In this document: positions 46,580-54,487 of the stretch, in pieces
How the letters are laid out: each line of letters starts with the position of its first letter
Numbering within the stretch: position 1 is the first letter of the stretch
Source of the DNA: DATKYQ01 sp964640665
GTDB lineage: Bacteria; Myxococcota; B64-G9
NCBI GenBank assembly: GCA_964640665.1
Contig: CAZXHT010000013.1
Span: 20,492-84,491, forward strand
Direction of reading: 5' to 3'
DNA: 64,000 nt
Notes under the pieces: generated by a model
The model's database searches: none
What the model was told of the DNA's origin: nothing
What the model saw: the letters and a program-made list of their open reading frames with translations, nothing else
Position numbers and translations under genes: made by a program

Positions 46580-47329
46580 TTACTGGCAGCCCGCGGGCTC
46601 GGGATCGGTAGCCTTGTCCGTATAAATGTTGGAGATGCTGATGGCGTCGGCGTAGACGTGCAGGTTGGTCTGGCCGAGCTTCTCCGTGTCGATGTAGGCC
46701 TCGGCGACCTTGGTGCCCGGATTCATGTTGGCGATCAAGAAATAGGCCACCAGCGGGTTGGTGGTGTCGCGCACCGTGAGCGGCGCCGGATTGCCGTTAT
46801 CACCGAAGTAACGCGACTCGCCGTCCTCGGGGTTGGTCTTGACGGTGGCGCAGCCGATGTGGTTCTCGGTGCCGTCCGCCTCGACGAAGTACAGGCCCCC
46901 GGCCATGATCGCCTTGCCGTCCTCGATGGTCAGGCCGGCATACAGTGGAGCTCCGTTCCAGGTGGTTTCGTCGACCGCCCACAGGCGTTCGTCCTGGGCC
47001 GCGGAGTCGATATTGAACTGGTAGGTGTCGTGCCAATTACCGGTAACCTCCTTGCACAGGAAGCCGACTTCGGCGCCCACCTGCGTATCGCCCCAATCGA
47101 AGGTCACCCAGCCGGTGGCGTCGGAGGTGGCCGTGATACCCAGGCTGTCACCGGTGGCGTTATCGAGGGCCTCGACCTCGAGACCGTCGACCAGGTCATC
47201 CCCGCCAAAATGCTGAATGTAGGCCTTGAAGGAGCCGCCGCCCCCGCTGCTGCCGCAGCCTGCCAACAGGCCGCCCATGCCAAGGACGCAAATAATAGCT
47301 ACCGTGGTTACAGTTTTCCTCGCGTTCAT
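46580..47329 (-). CDS. Lipoprotein of unknown function heading the DUF1302/DUF1329/RND operon
   Basis: The product has 249 residues with lipobox LLAGC (Cys25) and a GGGSF linker. The ATG follows AAAGGGAGTGGGACC. Residues 35-95 look like a carboxypeptidase regulatory/beta-sandwich domain (VDGLEVEALDNATGDSLGI, TSDATGWVTFDWGD). The rest (SAAQDERLWAVDETTWNGAPLY, HIGCATVKTNPEDGES) is not assigned. Genes of this kind with a substrate-contact domain often start DUF1302 clusters, so a substrate-binding lipoprotein at the outer membrane is plausible but unproven. Confidence 0.7.
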   Translation of the reverse strand: MNARKTVTTVAIICVLGMGGLLAGCGSSGGGGSFKAYIQHFGGDDLVDGLEVEALDNATGDSLGITATSDATGWVTFDWGDTQVGAEVGFLCKEVTGNWHDTYQFNIDSAAQDERLWAVDETTWNGAPLYAGLTIEDGKAIMAGGLYFVEADGTENHIGCATVKTNPEDGESRYFGDNGNPAPLTVRDTTNPLVAYFLIANMNPGTKVAEAYIDTEKLGQTNLHVYADAISISNIYTDKATDPEPAGCQ

Positions 47330-47378
47330 GGTCCCACTCCCTTTCTTTGTTTTCTTGGTTCCCTTTAGTGATGGCCCA

Positions 47379-47408
47379 TAGCTAGCATGCTCTCTCTGGT
47401 CCAGTCAA
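47379..47408 (-). promoter_or_regulatory. Possible promoter of the envelope operon
   Basis: On the minus strand TTGACT (47408-47403) and TAGCTA (47384-47379) are 18 bases apart. The start would fall near 47372, about 43 bases before the lipoprotein ATG. The -35 is 5 of 6; the -10 is weak. Confidence 0.4.
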
Positions 47409-47447
47409 CTACCATGACAACGCGGGGGAAATCGGGGGACCGGCGGG

Positions 47448-47462
47448 AAAAGCGGGGACGGA
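47448..47462 (+). repeat. GC-rich repeat copy upstream of the CpaC-N/BON gene
   Basis: AAAAGCGGGGACGGA, identical to two copies at 48245-48259 and 48262-48276 on the other side of the gene at 47517-48179. It sits within a run of similar purine-rich sequence. Confidence 0.6.
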
Positions 47463-47504
47463 AGTAGAAAAGGCGGCGCCCTTCCTCTCTTCCGAAGCTC
47501 TTGC

Positions 47505-47510
47505 TACAAT
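47505..47510 (+). promoter_or_regulatory. -10 element of a likely leaderless transcript
   Basis: TACAAT (47505-47510) is a near-consensus -10 that ends 6 bases before the ATG at 47517, so the transcript would begin at the start codon. No ribosome site and only a weak -35 (TTCCTC near 47482) are present. Confidence 0.4.
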
Positions 47511-47516
47511 GGTCAC

Positions 47517-48179
47517 ATGAAAATCAGCATTGCCGTCAGTACCCTCATCTGCCTGCTCTTGTGCGAACTCGCCGGGGCGGACGAAGCGAAGACCGTGCAG
47601 GTTGACATGCGACTGGGTGAGCAGCGCGTTTTCAAAGTCAGGCGACTTTCGAAGATCGTCGGCAGTTTCGGGCGGATCGTCGATGTCAAGCGAATTTCCA
47701 AGGACCAGTTCGTGATCTACGCCGTCGGCAAGGGACAGACCAGCATCGAGATCTTCCAAAAAGGCAAGAAGCATCAGATCTGGGAACTAACCATCAGGGG
47801 CAACGAAGTCGAGAAATTCAGGCTGTCTTGCACACAGCTTATTGGCAAGGACATCTGTGGGAAATTGCTAGTGGCCGAAGCGGGCGGCAAAGTCGCGGTC
47901 AGCGGGGAGATCAACGATCTCGAGACCTATCACAAGATCCGCACACTGAAGAAAGCATTCCCGGACACGGTCTTCATGGTTCAGGTGAACCCACGGGTTC
48001 TCGACTCTCTGGTAACGGTAATCAACGCAGAGTTGCAACGGGCAGGTCTCGAGCATGCGAAAGTGACCCGCATATCCGGTCGACTCGTTCTCGAGGGCAC
48101 AGTCGGAGACGAACACGAGCGCCGGAAAGCCGCCATCATCGTCGACGCCCTTTACCAGGCGGCACTGGGAGAGGACTGA
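47517..48179 (+). CDS. Secreted CpaC-N / BON-domain protein lacking a secretin domain
   Basis: The product has 220 residues with a signal peptide ending LAGADE. Residues 25-100 match the CpaC/RcpA N-terminal beta domain: VDMRLGEQRVFKV, VGSFGRIVDVKRISKDQFVIYAVGKGQTSIEIF. Residues about 120-220 contain BON-like repeats (GGKVAVSGEINDLETYHKIRTL, ISGRLVLEGTVGDEHERRKAAIIV). In pilus systems such domains precede a secretin barrel; here the frame ends without one and no pilus genes are near. It may be an orphan remodelled periplasmic binding protein. GC-rich repeats flank it. Confidence 0.75.
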   Translation: MKISIAVSTLICLLLCELAGADEAKTVQVDMRLGEQRVFKVRRLSKIVGSFGRIVDVKRISKDQFVIYAVGKGQTSIEIFQKGKKHQIWELTIRGNEVEKFRLSCTQLIGKDICGKLLVAEAGGKVAVSGEINDLETYHKIRTLKKAFPDTVFMVQVNPRVLDSLVTVINAELQRAGLEHAKVTRISGRLVLEGTVGDEHERRKAAIIVDALYQAALGED

Positions 48180-48244
48180 AAAATGAAGAGAGGAAAAAGC
48201 GGGAAAAGGAGAGGCCGGGAGGATCTTTCTGATTCCTCCATTGA

Positions 48245-48290
48245 AAAAGCGGGGACGGAGAAAAAGCGGGGACGGAGGGGACGGAGGACG
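48245..48290 (+). repeat. Tandem GC-rich repeats (AAAAGCGGGGACGGA units)
   Basis: Two full copies (48245-48259, 48262-48276) are followed by a GGGGACGGA partial unit and a GGACG end at 48290. An additional copy lies at 47448-47462. The purine-rich strand bias is strong. Its origin (dispersed repeat or decayed element) cannot be told here. Confidence 0.6.
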
Positions 48291-48317
48291 TTTGAAACTT
48301 AAATTTGCCCCCAATCT

Positions 48318-48326
48318 TGATAGAAT
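48318..48326 (+). promoter_or_regulatory. Extended -10 of the antitoxin gene
   Basis: TGA followed by TAGAAT (48321-48326) forms an extended -10 about 35 bases before the ATG at 48361. No matching -35 was seen at normal spacing. Confidence 0.35.
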
Positions 48327-48360
48327 GAAAGTGAATGAATTCGAAAGCATGGAGAATGCA

Positions 48361-48603
48361 ATGGCAAAGACTGTAACCTTGCGGCTCGACGAGGAAACGT
48401 ACCGAATATTTTCCGAAGCGGCCAAGGCCGAGAGGCGCTCGATTGCCAACTTGATTGGCACATCGGCCTTGCACAAGATTATCGAGCAGCAGTTTGTCGA
48501 CGAGGCAGAACATACAGAGATTCTCTCGAATGATAAACTGCTTGGGCGCATGAAAAAGGGTTCCCGGGACGCTCAGGCGCGCAGGGGCGGGTTCGTTGAA
48601 TAG
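48361..48603 (+). CDS. Ribbon-helix-helix antitoxin-type protein
   Basis: The ATG at 48361 lies 8 bases after GGAG; the longer frame from 48241 reads repeat sequence and is rejected. The 80 residues begin MAKTVTLRLDEETYRIFSEAAKAERRS, the ribbon and first helix of RHH/CopG-type antitoxins (TLRLDEETYRIF is the DNA-contact strand), followed by RSIANLIGTSALHKII as the second helix. The C-terminal 35 residues would bind a toxin. It overlaps the start of a broken RelE-like reading frame, so it is a residual antitoxin without a partner here. It probably represses its own promoter. Confidence 0.82.
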   Translation: MAKTVTLRLDEETYRIFSEAAKAERRSIANLIGTSALHKIIEQQFVDEAEHTEILSNDKLLGRMKKGSRDAQARRGGFVE

Positions 48604-48679
48604 TTTTCGTATCTTCGAAACCGAGTAGTTTGCAAAGACTCTCGGAGCGGCCCTCCACCACCGCGGATCAGCCTACTGA
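48596..48679 (+). pseudogene. Decayed RelE-like toxin remnant
   Basis: A frame starting at TTG 48596, overlapping the antitoxin end by 8 bases as toxin genes often do, reads NSFRIFETE, then TAG at 48626-48628, then FAKTLGAALHHRGSAY before TGA at 48677. The pattern FRIFETExFxKxL is the characteristic start of RelE-family toxins following RHH antitoxins. The stop replaces a residue between Glu and Phe and the remaining 60 or so residues of the toxin are missing, so the toxin cannot be made. Confidence 0.6.
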
Positions 48680-48790
48680 ATGAAAAAATCACAGACGGTA
48701 TGCAGAAAAGCAACGTCTTTTTCGACCGGTTGCGAAGATTCTCCTTTTTCTGTATCTTGGCGCCATACTGATATCCGGGCGAGGTGATAC

Positions 48791-50410
48791 ATGAAGCTTG
48801 TCGAGTGCGTGCCCAACTTCAGCGTGGGGCGGGACAGGGCAGTGATCGATTCCATCGCCGGTGCCATCTCGACGGTCGAAGGCGTCACCCTGCTGGACGT
48901 CGATACCGGAGGAGACACCAACCGGACCGTGATGACCTTCATCGGCCAGCCCGAGCACGTGGCCGCCGCGGCCTTCCAGGGCATTCGCCGGGCTGTTGAA
49001 CTGATCGACATGCGTCGGCACTCGGGCGCCCATGCACGCCTGGGGGCCTGCGACGTCTGTCCCTTCGTCCCGGTGAGCGGGGTATCAATGGACGAATGTG
49101 CGGCCCTCGCCCGCGGGCTGGGCGAACGCGTCGCCACAGAATTAAATGTTCCCGTCTACCTATACGAGGAAGCGGCCTCACGTCCCGAGCGGCGCAACTT
49201 AGCGGACGTGCGGCGGGGCGAGTACGAAAGCATCCCGGATCGCCGCGGCGATCCCTCATGGGAGCCCGACTTCGGCTCGCTCGATAACTGCGAGCGTAGC
49301 GGCGCGACCATCATCGGCGCGCGCGAGTTTTTGATAGCCTATAATTTCAACCTCAACACCCGCGACCGGAGCATCGCCCACGACATCGCCATCGAGATCC
49401 GCGAGGCAGGCAGTGCCCGACGCAAGCCGGGCACGTTCAGGCACGTCAAGGCTGTCGGCTGGTCGATGCCCGAGTTCGGCTGCGCCCAGGTCTCTGTGAA
49501 CCTAACCAACTACAAGGAGACTCCCCTGGCGACAGTGTTCGACGAAGTCTGCCGCCAGGCCGAGTTGCGCGGCGTGCGCTGCACCGGCTCGGAGCTTGTT
49601 GGACTGATGCCCCTCGACTGCCTGCTCGAGGCCGGACGCCACTTCCTGCACCGGGCCGACAAGGGCGCAGGCGTACCCGAGCGCGAGCTCGTCAGGCTCG
49701 CGATCCAGAGCCTGGGGCTTTCCGAGTTGTATCCCTTCGAGCCCCACAAGAAGATAATCGAATATCGTATCCCCGATCCGCGCCCGCTGATCGGAAGCAG
49801 CGTCAGCGACTTCGCGGACGAACTGTCGTCCGACTCGGCGGCCCCGGGCGGCGGCAGCGCGGCGGCCCTGTGCGGCGCGCTGGCGGCGGCGCTGGCCTGC
49901 ATGGTAGGCCAACTGACCTCCGGCAAGAAGGACTACGAGAAAGTGTCTAAAGAGATGAAACAACTCGGCGAACGCGCCCAAGAGCTGAAAGACGATTTAT
50001 TGAGGGCCATCGACGACGACAGCGCGGCCTTCAACAAGGTAATGGAAGCGCTGCACCTGCCGCGAAAGACATCCGAGCAAGCGACAGAGCGCGCAGCCGA
50101 AATCCAGTCGGCCACCCGCCAGGCCTGCGAGGTTCCCCTGCGCGTCATGCGCACGCTGGTAGAAGTAACCGACCTGGCCGCCGCGGCCGCAACCAAGGGC
50201 AACAAGAACTCCCTCTCCGACGCCGGCGTAGCCGGCCTGTGCGCTAGGGCCGCGGCCGAGGGCGCCTACTACAACGTGATGATCAATCTGGCCGAAATAA
50301 AGGACAAGGCCTACGCAAGTAAGCAAAGCCGCGAAGCCGACAGGATCTTACAGAAAGCAATCAAAACAACCGATCGCATCTCGTCCCATGTAAGAAAATC
50401 TTTCGCCTAA
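48791..50410 (+). CDS. ftcD: Formimidoyltransferase-cyclodeaminase (fused)
   Basis: The product has 539 residues, close to the fused vertebrate enzyme (541). The N-terminal domain starts KLVECVPNFSVGRDRAVIDSI and contains MRRHSGAHARLGACDVCPFVPVSG with the likely catalytic His. The second formyltransferase domain extends to about 330 (KAVGWSMPEFGCAQVSVNLTNY). The cyclodeaminase domain (about 340-539) has SDSAAPGGGSAAALCGALAAAL. The enzyme passes the formimino group of formiminoglutamate (from histidine breakdown) to tetrahydrofolate, then cyclises and releases ammonia to give methenyl-tetrahydrofolate. No other histidine degradation genes are in the window. GCGAGGTGATAC precedes the ATG. Confidence 0.95.
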   Translation: MKLVECVPNFSVGRDRAVIDSIAGAISTVEGVTLLDVDTGGDTNRTVMTFIGQPEHVAAAAFQGIRRAVELIDMRRHSGAHARLGACDVCPFVPVSGVSMDECAALARGLGERVATELNVPVYLYEEAASRPERRNLADVRRGEYESIPDRRGDPSWEPDFGSLDNCERSGATIIGAREFLIAYNFNLNTRDRSIAHDIAIEIREAGSARRKPGTFRHVKAVGWSMPEFGCAQVSVNLTNYKETPLATVFDEVCRQAELRGVRCTGSELVGLMPLDCLLEAGRHFLHRADKGAGVPERELVRLAIQSLGLSELYPFEPHKKIIEYRIPDPRPLIGSSVSDFADELSSDSAAPGGGSAAALCGALAAALACMVGQLTSGKKDYEKVSKEMKQLGERAQELKDDLLRAIDDDSAAFNKVMEALHLPRKTSEQATERAAEIQSATRQACEVPLRVMRTLVEVTDLAAAAATKGNKNSLSDAGVAGLCARAAAEGAYYNVMINLAEIKDKAYASKQSREADRILQKAIKTTDRISSHVRKSFA

Positions 50411-50503
50411 GAAAAACAAGAAAAGGAAGAGATGGAGGACTCCGTACCTTCCTTTTCTTTCCGAAGTTTGACACACCTCGCCTTCCTGGAGCATGATGCC
50501 CCC

Positions 50504-51655
50504 ATGGCGCTAATATGCCCCAAGTGCCTCTCGGATATGTCGCCCATCGAGCACGAGGGGGTTACAATTGATGTCTGCCCGGGGTGCCGCGGGATCTGGC
50601 TCGACCCGGGCGAACTGGCTTTTTTGCGCGGGGCCGACGAGGACCTGCCCGCCACTCCCGAGAGCATCGGCGCCGGGAGTCACTATCTCGAGACATCCAG
50701 CTACATCTGCCCGCGCTGCCAGGGGTCTTTCGACACCTTCGAGTACGCCCCGGGCACCGGCCTGTATATCGACCGCTGCGAAAGCTGCAAGGGCATCTAC
50801 CTGGATGCAGGCGAACTGAAGAAAATCCGCCAGGTCACCGCCCGCAAGCGGATTCTCGGCCTGCAGACACCCAACGAGTCGCAGCGCAAGCTGCACGAAT
50901 TCATGCAGGCCGAGCGCACCCGCCACGCCCGACAGGCAAGCAGCGATGTGTCTTCGGGTTCATCGGGTTCTTCCCACTCCTCGGCCGGGGTCTACTTCTT
51001 CCAGCTCATAACAGGCATGCCGGTCGAGGTCGACGCCCAGCGCCAGCGCTTTCCGCTAATCACGCTGCTTTTCGTCATCTTCAACGTAGCTGCCTTTCTG
51101 TATCAGTCGTTCGCAGTACACGACATCAGCTTTTACGCGCGTTACGCCTTCATCCCCGCTCACCTGTCGGACGGCTCCGGCTGGCTGGGGCTGTTCACGG
51201 GAATATTCCTTCACGGGGGCTGGCTACACCTTTTGGGCAACATGTACTTTTTATGGCTGTTCGGCGACAACGTCGAGGAACGCCTCAACCGCGGGGTGTT
51301 TCTGATCTTCTACATGGCCTGCGGCGTCGCCGCATCCCTATTGCACGGCATCCTGACCGAGACACCGGGAATTCCCACCCTGGGAGCCAGTGGAGCCATC
51401 TCGGGCATCATGGGCGCCTACCTGGTTCTCTACCCACGCCGGCGCATGTACCAGGTGATCTGGTTCATGCAGTTCAAGGTCTCGGTGGCATTCTACCTGC
51501 TATTCTGGCTTGGGCTGCAGGTGCTGTTCTCGAGCATGGGGTCCGGGGGAGTGGCCTGGTACGCACACATCGGCGGCTTCGCGGTAGGCGCCGGCGGTAT
51601 CTGGCTGCTTCGCAGCATCGGGTTGGTCAGCACCGACCATGAAGCAACTACCTGA
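50504..51655 (+). CDS. Rhomboid intramembrane protease with two N-terminal zinc ribbons
   Basis: I place the start at ATG 50504 (MALICPKC), 383 residues; the upstream 24 codons lack features. Two TFIIB-type zinc ribbons are seen: CPKCLSDMS...CPGCRGIWLDPGEL (about 5-38) and CPRC...CESCKGIYLDAGEL (about 70-108). The rhomboid domain (about 190-370) contains HGGWLHLLGNMYFLWLFGDNVE, the catalytic Ser in PTLGASGAISGIMGAYLVLYP and the catalytic His in WYAHIGGFAVGA. It cleaves membrane proteins within the bilayer, and the zinc ribbons may regulate this or bind nucleic acid or proteins. It lies behind ftcD with a 93-base gap. Confidence 0.9.
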   Translation: MALICPKCLSDMSPIEHEGVTIDVCPGCRGIWLDPGELAFLRGADEDLPATPESIGAGSHYLETSSYICPRCQGSFDTFEYAPGTGLYIDRCESCKGIYLDAGELKKIRQVTARKRILGLQTPNESQRKLHEFMQAERTRHARQASSDVSSGSSGSSHSSAGVYFFQLITGMPVEVDAQRQRFPLITLLFVIFNVAAFLYQSFAVHDISFYARYAFIPAHLSDGSGWLGLFTGIFLHGGWLHLLGNMYFLWLFGDNVEERLNRGVFLIFYMACGVAASLLHGILTETPGIPTLGASGAISGIMGAYLVLYPRRRMYQVIWFMQFKVSVAFYLLFWLGLQVLFSSMGSGGVAWYAHIGGFAVGAGGIWLLRSIGLVSTDHEATT

Positions 51656-51698
51656 CCCGCGCTGCATCAAATCTGAGTTCACCGGAAGCCAGACTGTA

Positions 51699-52445
51699 TC
51701 ATGACGAAAAACCGAGCAACAGAAACACTTCACGGTTCCCGTCTGCGCCGGGCAGGCGCGAGGGGGCTTGGGCTTCGATTTCGAGACCGAGGTTCTTTGC
51801 GAACTCGACTATCCCTTCGACGGCCTCGCGGCGCAGCGCCTCGTCGCGGACTATGCCTCCCTTGCCCACCTTGCCGTGACCGACCTCGAACTGGGGCTTT
51901 ACCATAGCAAGCAGCCGGCCGCCCTGCTTCAGGTGGGGCAAGACCGGCGCCAGCGCCAGCCTGAGCGAGATGAAAGACAGGTCGAGGGTGGCAAGATCCA
52001 CTTTCTCTGGCAGGTCGCCCGGCCGCAGCTTGCGCAGGTTGACTCCCTCAATGCGTGCCACACGCTCGTCGCGGACTAACTTGTTGTGCAGTTGCCCGCG
52101 ACCCACGTCCAGGGCGTAAACTTTAGCCGCACCGCGTTGCAACAGACAGTCCGTGAACCCGCCGGTCGAGGCGCCTACGTCGAGAACCGTCATCCCGGCG
52201 ACATCCAGGCCCAGATCGTCAAGCGCACCGGCCAGTTTCACCCCGCCGCGCGAGACATAGGAATGATCGGGCTCCTTGAGGCGGACTTGTGCGTCTCTGG
52301 CTACCGCGGTGCCGGGCTTGTCCACGCGCATATCACCGACGATCACGTTGCCGGCCATGATCAGCGCCTTGGCCCGCGAGCGGCTTTCGCACAGGCCTCG
52401 TTCGTAAAGAAGTTGATCCAGGCGTATCTTTTCTTGCCGGCCCAT
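51699..52445 (-). CDS. tlyA: TlyA-family 2'-O-ribose rRNA methyltransferase/hemolysin-like
   Basis: The product has 248 residues. An S4 RNA-binding domain occupies about 1-65 (RLDQLLYERGLCESRSRAKALIMAGNVIVG). An FtsJ-type SAM domain follows (YVSRGGVKLAGAL, LDVGASTGGFTDCLLQRGA, YALDVGRGQL, LATLDLSFISL, VKPQFEVG). TlyA methylates rRNA at 16S and 23S positions in other bacteria. It starts 6 bases after the dxs stop, so it is co-transcribed. In related genomes this pair follows xseB and ispA, which here lie 8 kb upstream. Confidence 0.93.
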   Translation of the reverse strand: MGRQEKIRLDQLLYERGLCESRSRAKALIMAGNVIVGDMRVDKPGTAVARDAQVRLKEPDHSYVSRGGVKLAGALDDLGLDVAGMTVLDVGASTGGFTDCLLQRGAAKVYALDVGRGQLHNKLVRDERVARIEGVNLRKLRPGDLPEKVDLATLDLSFISLRLALAPVLPHLKQGGRLLAMVKPQFEVGHGKVGKGGIVRDEALRREAVEGIVEFAKNLGLEIEAQAPSRLPGADGNREVFLLLGFSS

Positions 52446-52451
52446 GCCCTG

Positions 52452-54359
52452 TCAGGCGGTCCGGCGAGAGGTTCGCGTCTTGCCGACCAGATCGAGCGCC
52501 GCTTTGGCGATTCCCCCGGCGTCCAGCCCCAGCTTCCGGCGAATATCCTGCACGCTTCCCTGGCTGATGAAGTTGTCCGGCGCGCCCAGCATGTGAACAG
52601 GGACAAGCAGGCCGTGCCGCTGCAGGCAGGCGCCGACCGCCTGGCCGAAGCCGCCCTCGATCACGTTTTCCTCGACTGTCAGGATGTGGCCGCTATCCTT
52701 GGCCAAACCCAGAATCAGCTTCTCATCCAACGGCTTTCTGAACCTGGCGTCGGCCACGACTGCATGCACACCACGTTCGGACAGCACCTCTGCGGCACGC
52801 AGCGCCGGGTACAGCATGGTGCCGATGGTCAGGATGGCCAGATCCGCATTCACGCCAGGGGTGCGCATGATGCGGCCCTTGCCAACTTCAAGCACCTCGG
52901 GCTCGCCGTCGGGCTCTAGCCCCACCGACGCCCCGCGGGGATACCTCAACGCCGCCGGTCCCGGCAGGCTGAGCGCCGTTCTGAGCATGCGGGGCAGTTC
53001 GTTCTCGTCGGACGGGGCCATGATGGTAAGCCCCGGCAGGTTGGCCAGATAGCTGAGATCGAACAGACCATGGTGTGTGGGCCCGTCCTCACCGACCACC
53101 CCGCCACGATCGAGCGCGAAAGTGACCGGAAGGTTCTGCAGGCAGACGTCGTGCTGCAACATGTCGTAGGCCCGTTGCAAAAAAGTGGAGTAGATCGCCA
53201 CCACCGGCCGCCGCCCGCCGCAGGCCAGGCCCGCCGCAAAGGTCACCGCGTGTCCCTCGGCGATGCCCACGTCGTAGAAACGCTCGGGAAACTTCTCGGC
53301 GAAATCGGAAAGCCCGGTGCCGTCCGGCATGGCCGCGGTTATGGCCACCACACGTTCGTCGCGCTCGGCCTCGCGCACCAGGGCCTGAGAGAAGACCGAG
53401 GTATAAGACGGCGGAGCCTGCGGATCCTTGGCCGGGAACTCGCCGCTGGCGACATCAAACGCACCCACGCCGTGAAAGCGGCTCGGCTCGGCCTCCGCGG
53501 GCGCATATCCCTTGCCCTTGACGGTCTGCACGTGCACCAGCACCGGCCCGTCGAGGTGCCTGACATTCTGCAGGATGGTAACCAGCGCGCCCAGATCGTG
53601 TCCGTCAACCGGGCCGACGTACTGAAAGCCAAACCCCTCGAACATGATCCCCGGCGTGAACATCGCCTTGGTGCCTTCCACCATGCGCCTGATCCAGTGC
53701 AATGTCTTCTCGCCGTATCGCGGGTAGTTGTTGAGCATTCCCTTGATGCGCCGCCTGAACTGGTTGAAGGCCGGGCCCGAGAGCCTGTGACTGAGCCAGC
53801 TGCTCATGCCCCCCACGTGGGGCGAGATGAACATTCCGTTGTCGTTGAGGATCACCACCAGGTCGCGCTCAAGCGATCCGGCGTGGTTGAGGGCCTCGAA
53901 AGCCAATCCGCCGGTCATGCCCCCGTCGCCGATGACGGCCACCACTTTGCCCTGCTCGCCCTTGAGACGTTTGGCCTCGGCAATCCCCAGCGCCGCGCTG
54001 ATGCTGGTGGAGGCGTGGCCGGCCCCGAAACAATCGTGCTCGTTCTCGTCGCGGCGGCAAAAACCCGACAGGCCGCCTGCCCGGCGTAGCGTGTCGAAAC
54101 GCTCCCGGCGCCCCGTGAGCAGCTTGTGCGCGTAAGCCTGGTTGCCGACGTCCCAGACTATGGAGTCGACCGGTGACTGGAACACGTAGTGCAAGGCCAC
54201 GCCGAGTTCCACTACCCCGAGGGAAGATGCCAGGTGGCCCCCGTTGCGGCTGACCACCTCGATGATCCGTTCGCGGATCTCCGCGCAGAGTCGATCGAGC
54301 TGATTCTCGCGCAGGCGTCGCAGATCGAGCGGAGAGTAAATTTCATCAAGCAACGGCAT
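52452..54359 (-). CDS. dxs: 1-deoxy-D-xylulose-5-phosphate synthase
   Basis: The ATG at 54359 follows ATAAGGAGCCTCCG and gives 635 residues, normal for Dxs; the 52-codon upstream extension overlaps the divergent promoter area. Thiamine diphosphate motif GDGGMTGGLAFEALNHAG...ILNDN is near 150-185. The substrate/activation Glu is in DVGIAEGHAVTFAAGLACGG, and DRGGVVGEDGPTHHG lies near 430. The enzyme joins pyruvate and glyceraldehyde 3-phosphate, the first step of the MEP isoprenoid pathway, feeding ispA at 62662. Divergent to the MopE-like gene. Confidence 0.97.
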   Translation of the reverse strand: MPLLDEIYSPLDLRRLRENQLDRLCAEIRERIIEVVSRNGGHLASSLGVVELGVALHYVFQSPVDSIVWDVGNQAYAHKLLTGRRERFDTLRRAGGLSGFCRRDENEHDCFGAGHASTSISAALGIAEAKRLKGEQGKVVAVIGDGGMTGGLAFEALNHAGSLERDLVVILNDNGMFISPHVGGMSSWLSHRLSGPAFNQFRRRIKGMLNNYPRYGEKTLHWIRRMVEGTKAMFTPGIMFEGFGFQYVGPVDGHDLGALVTILQNVRHLDGPVLVHVQTVKGKGYAPAEAEPSRFHGVGAFDVASGEFPAKDPQAPPSYTSVFSQALVREAERDERVVAITAAMPDGTGLSDFAEKFPERFYDVGIAEGHAVTFAAGLACGGRRPVVAIYSTFLQRAYDMLQHDVCLQNLPVTFALDRGGVVGEDGPTHHGLFDLSYLANLPGLTIMAPSDENELPRMLRTALSLPGPAALRYPRGASVGLEPDGEPEVLEVGKGRIMRTPGVNADLAILTIGTMLYPALRAAEVLSERGVHAVVADARFRKPLDEKLILGLAKDSGHILTVEENVIEGGFGQAVGACLQRHGLLVPVHMLGAPDNFISQGSVQDIRRKLGLDAGGIAKAALDLVGKTRTSRRTA

Positions 54360-54487
54360 CGGAGGCTCCTTATGCGCGGGGGTCAGGGTCCTTGCTCGTA
54401 CCGGCCAAGCATGGTAGCATGGTTTGGCAGGTGAAAACAAAAGGGTAAACGGGCGGCCCCAAAGAATTATATAGTGCGGGAACGAAA

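Noticed and set aside
48241..48360. Longer start of the antitoxin frame
   Set aside because: It would translate the GC-rich repeats; the ATG at 48361 has a ribosome site and begins the family pattern.
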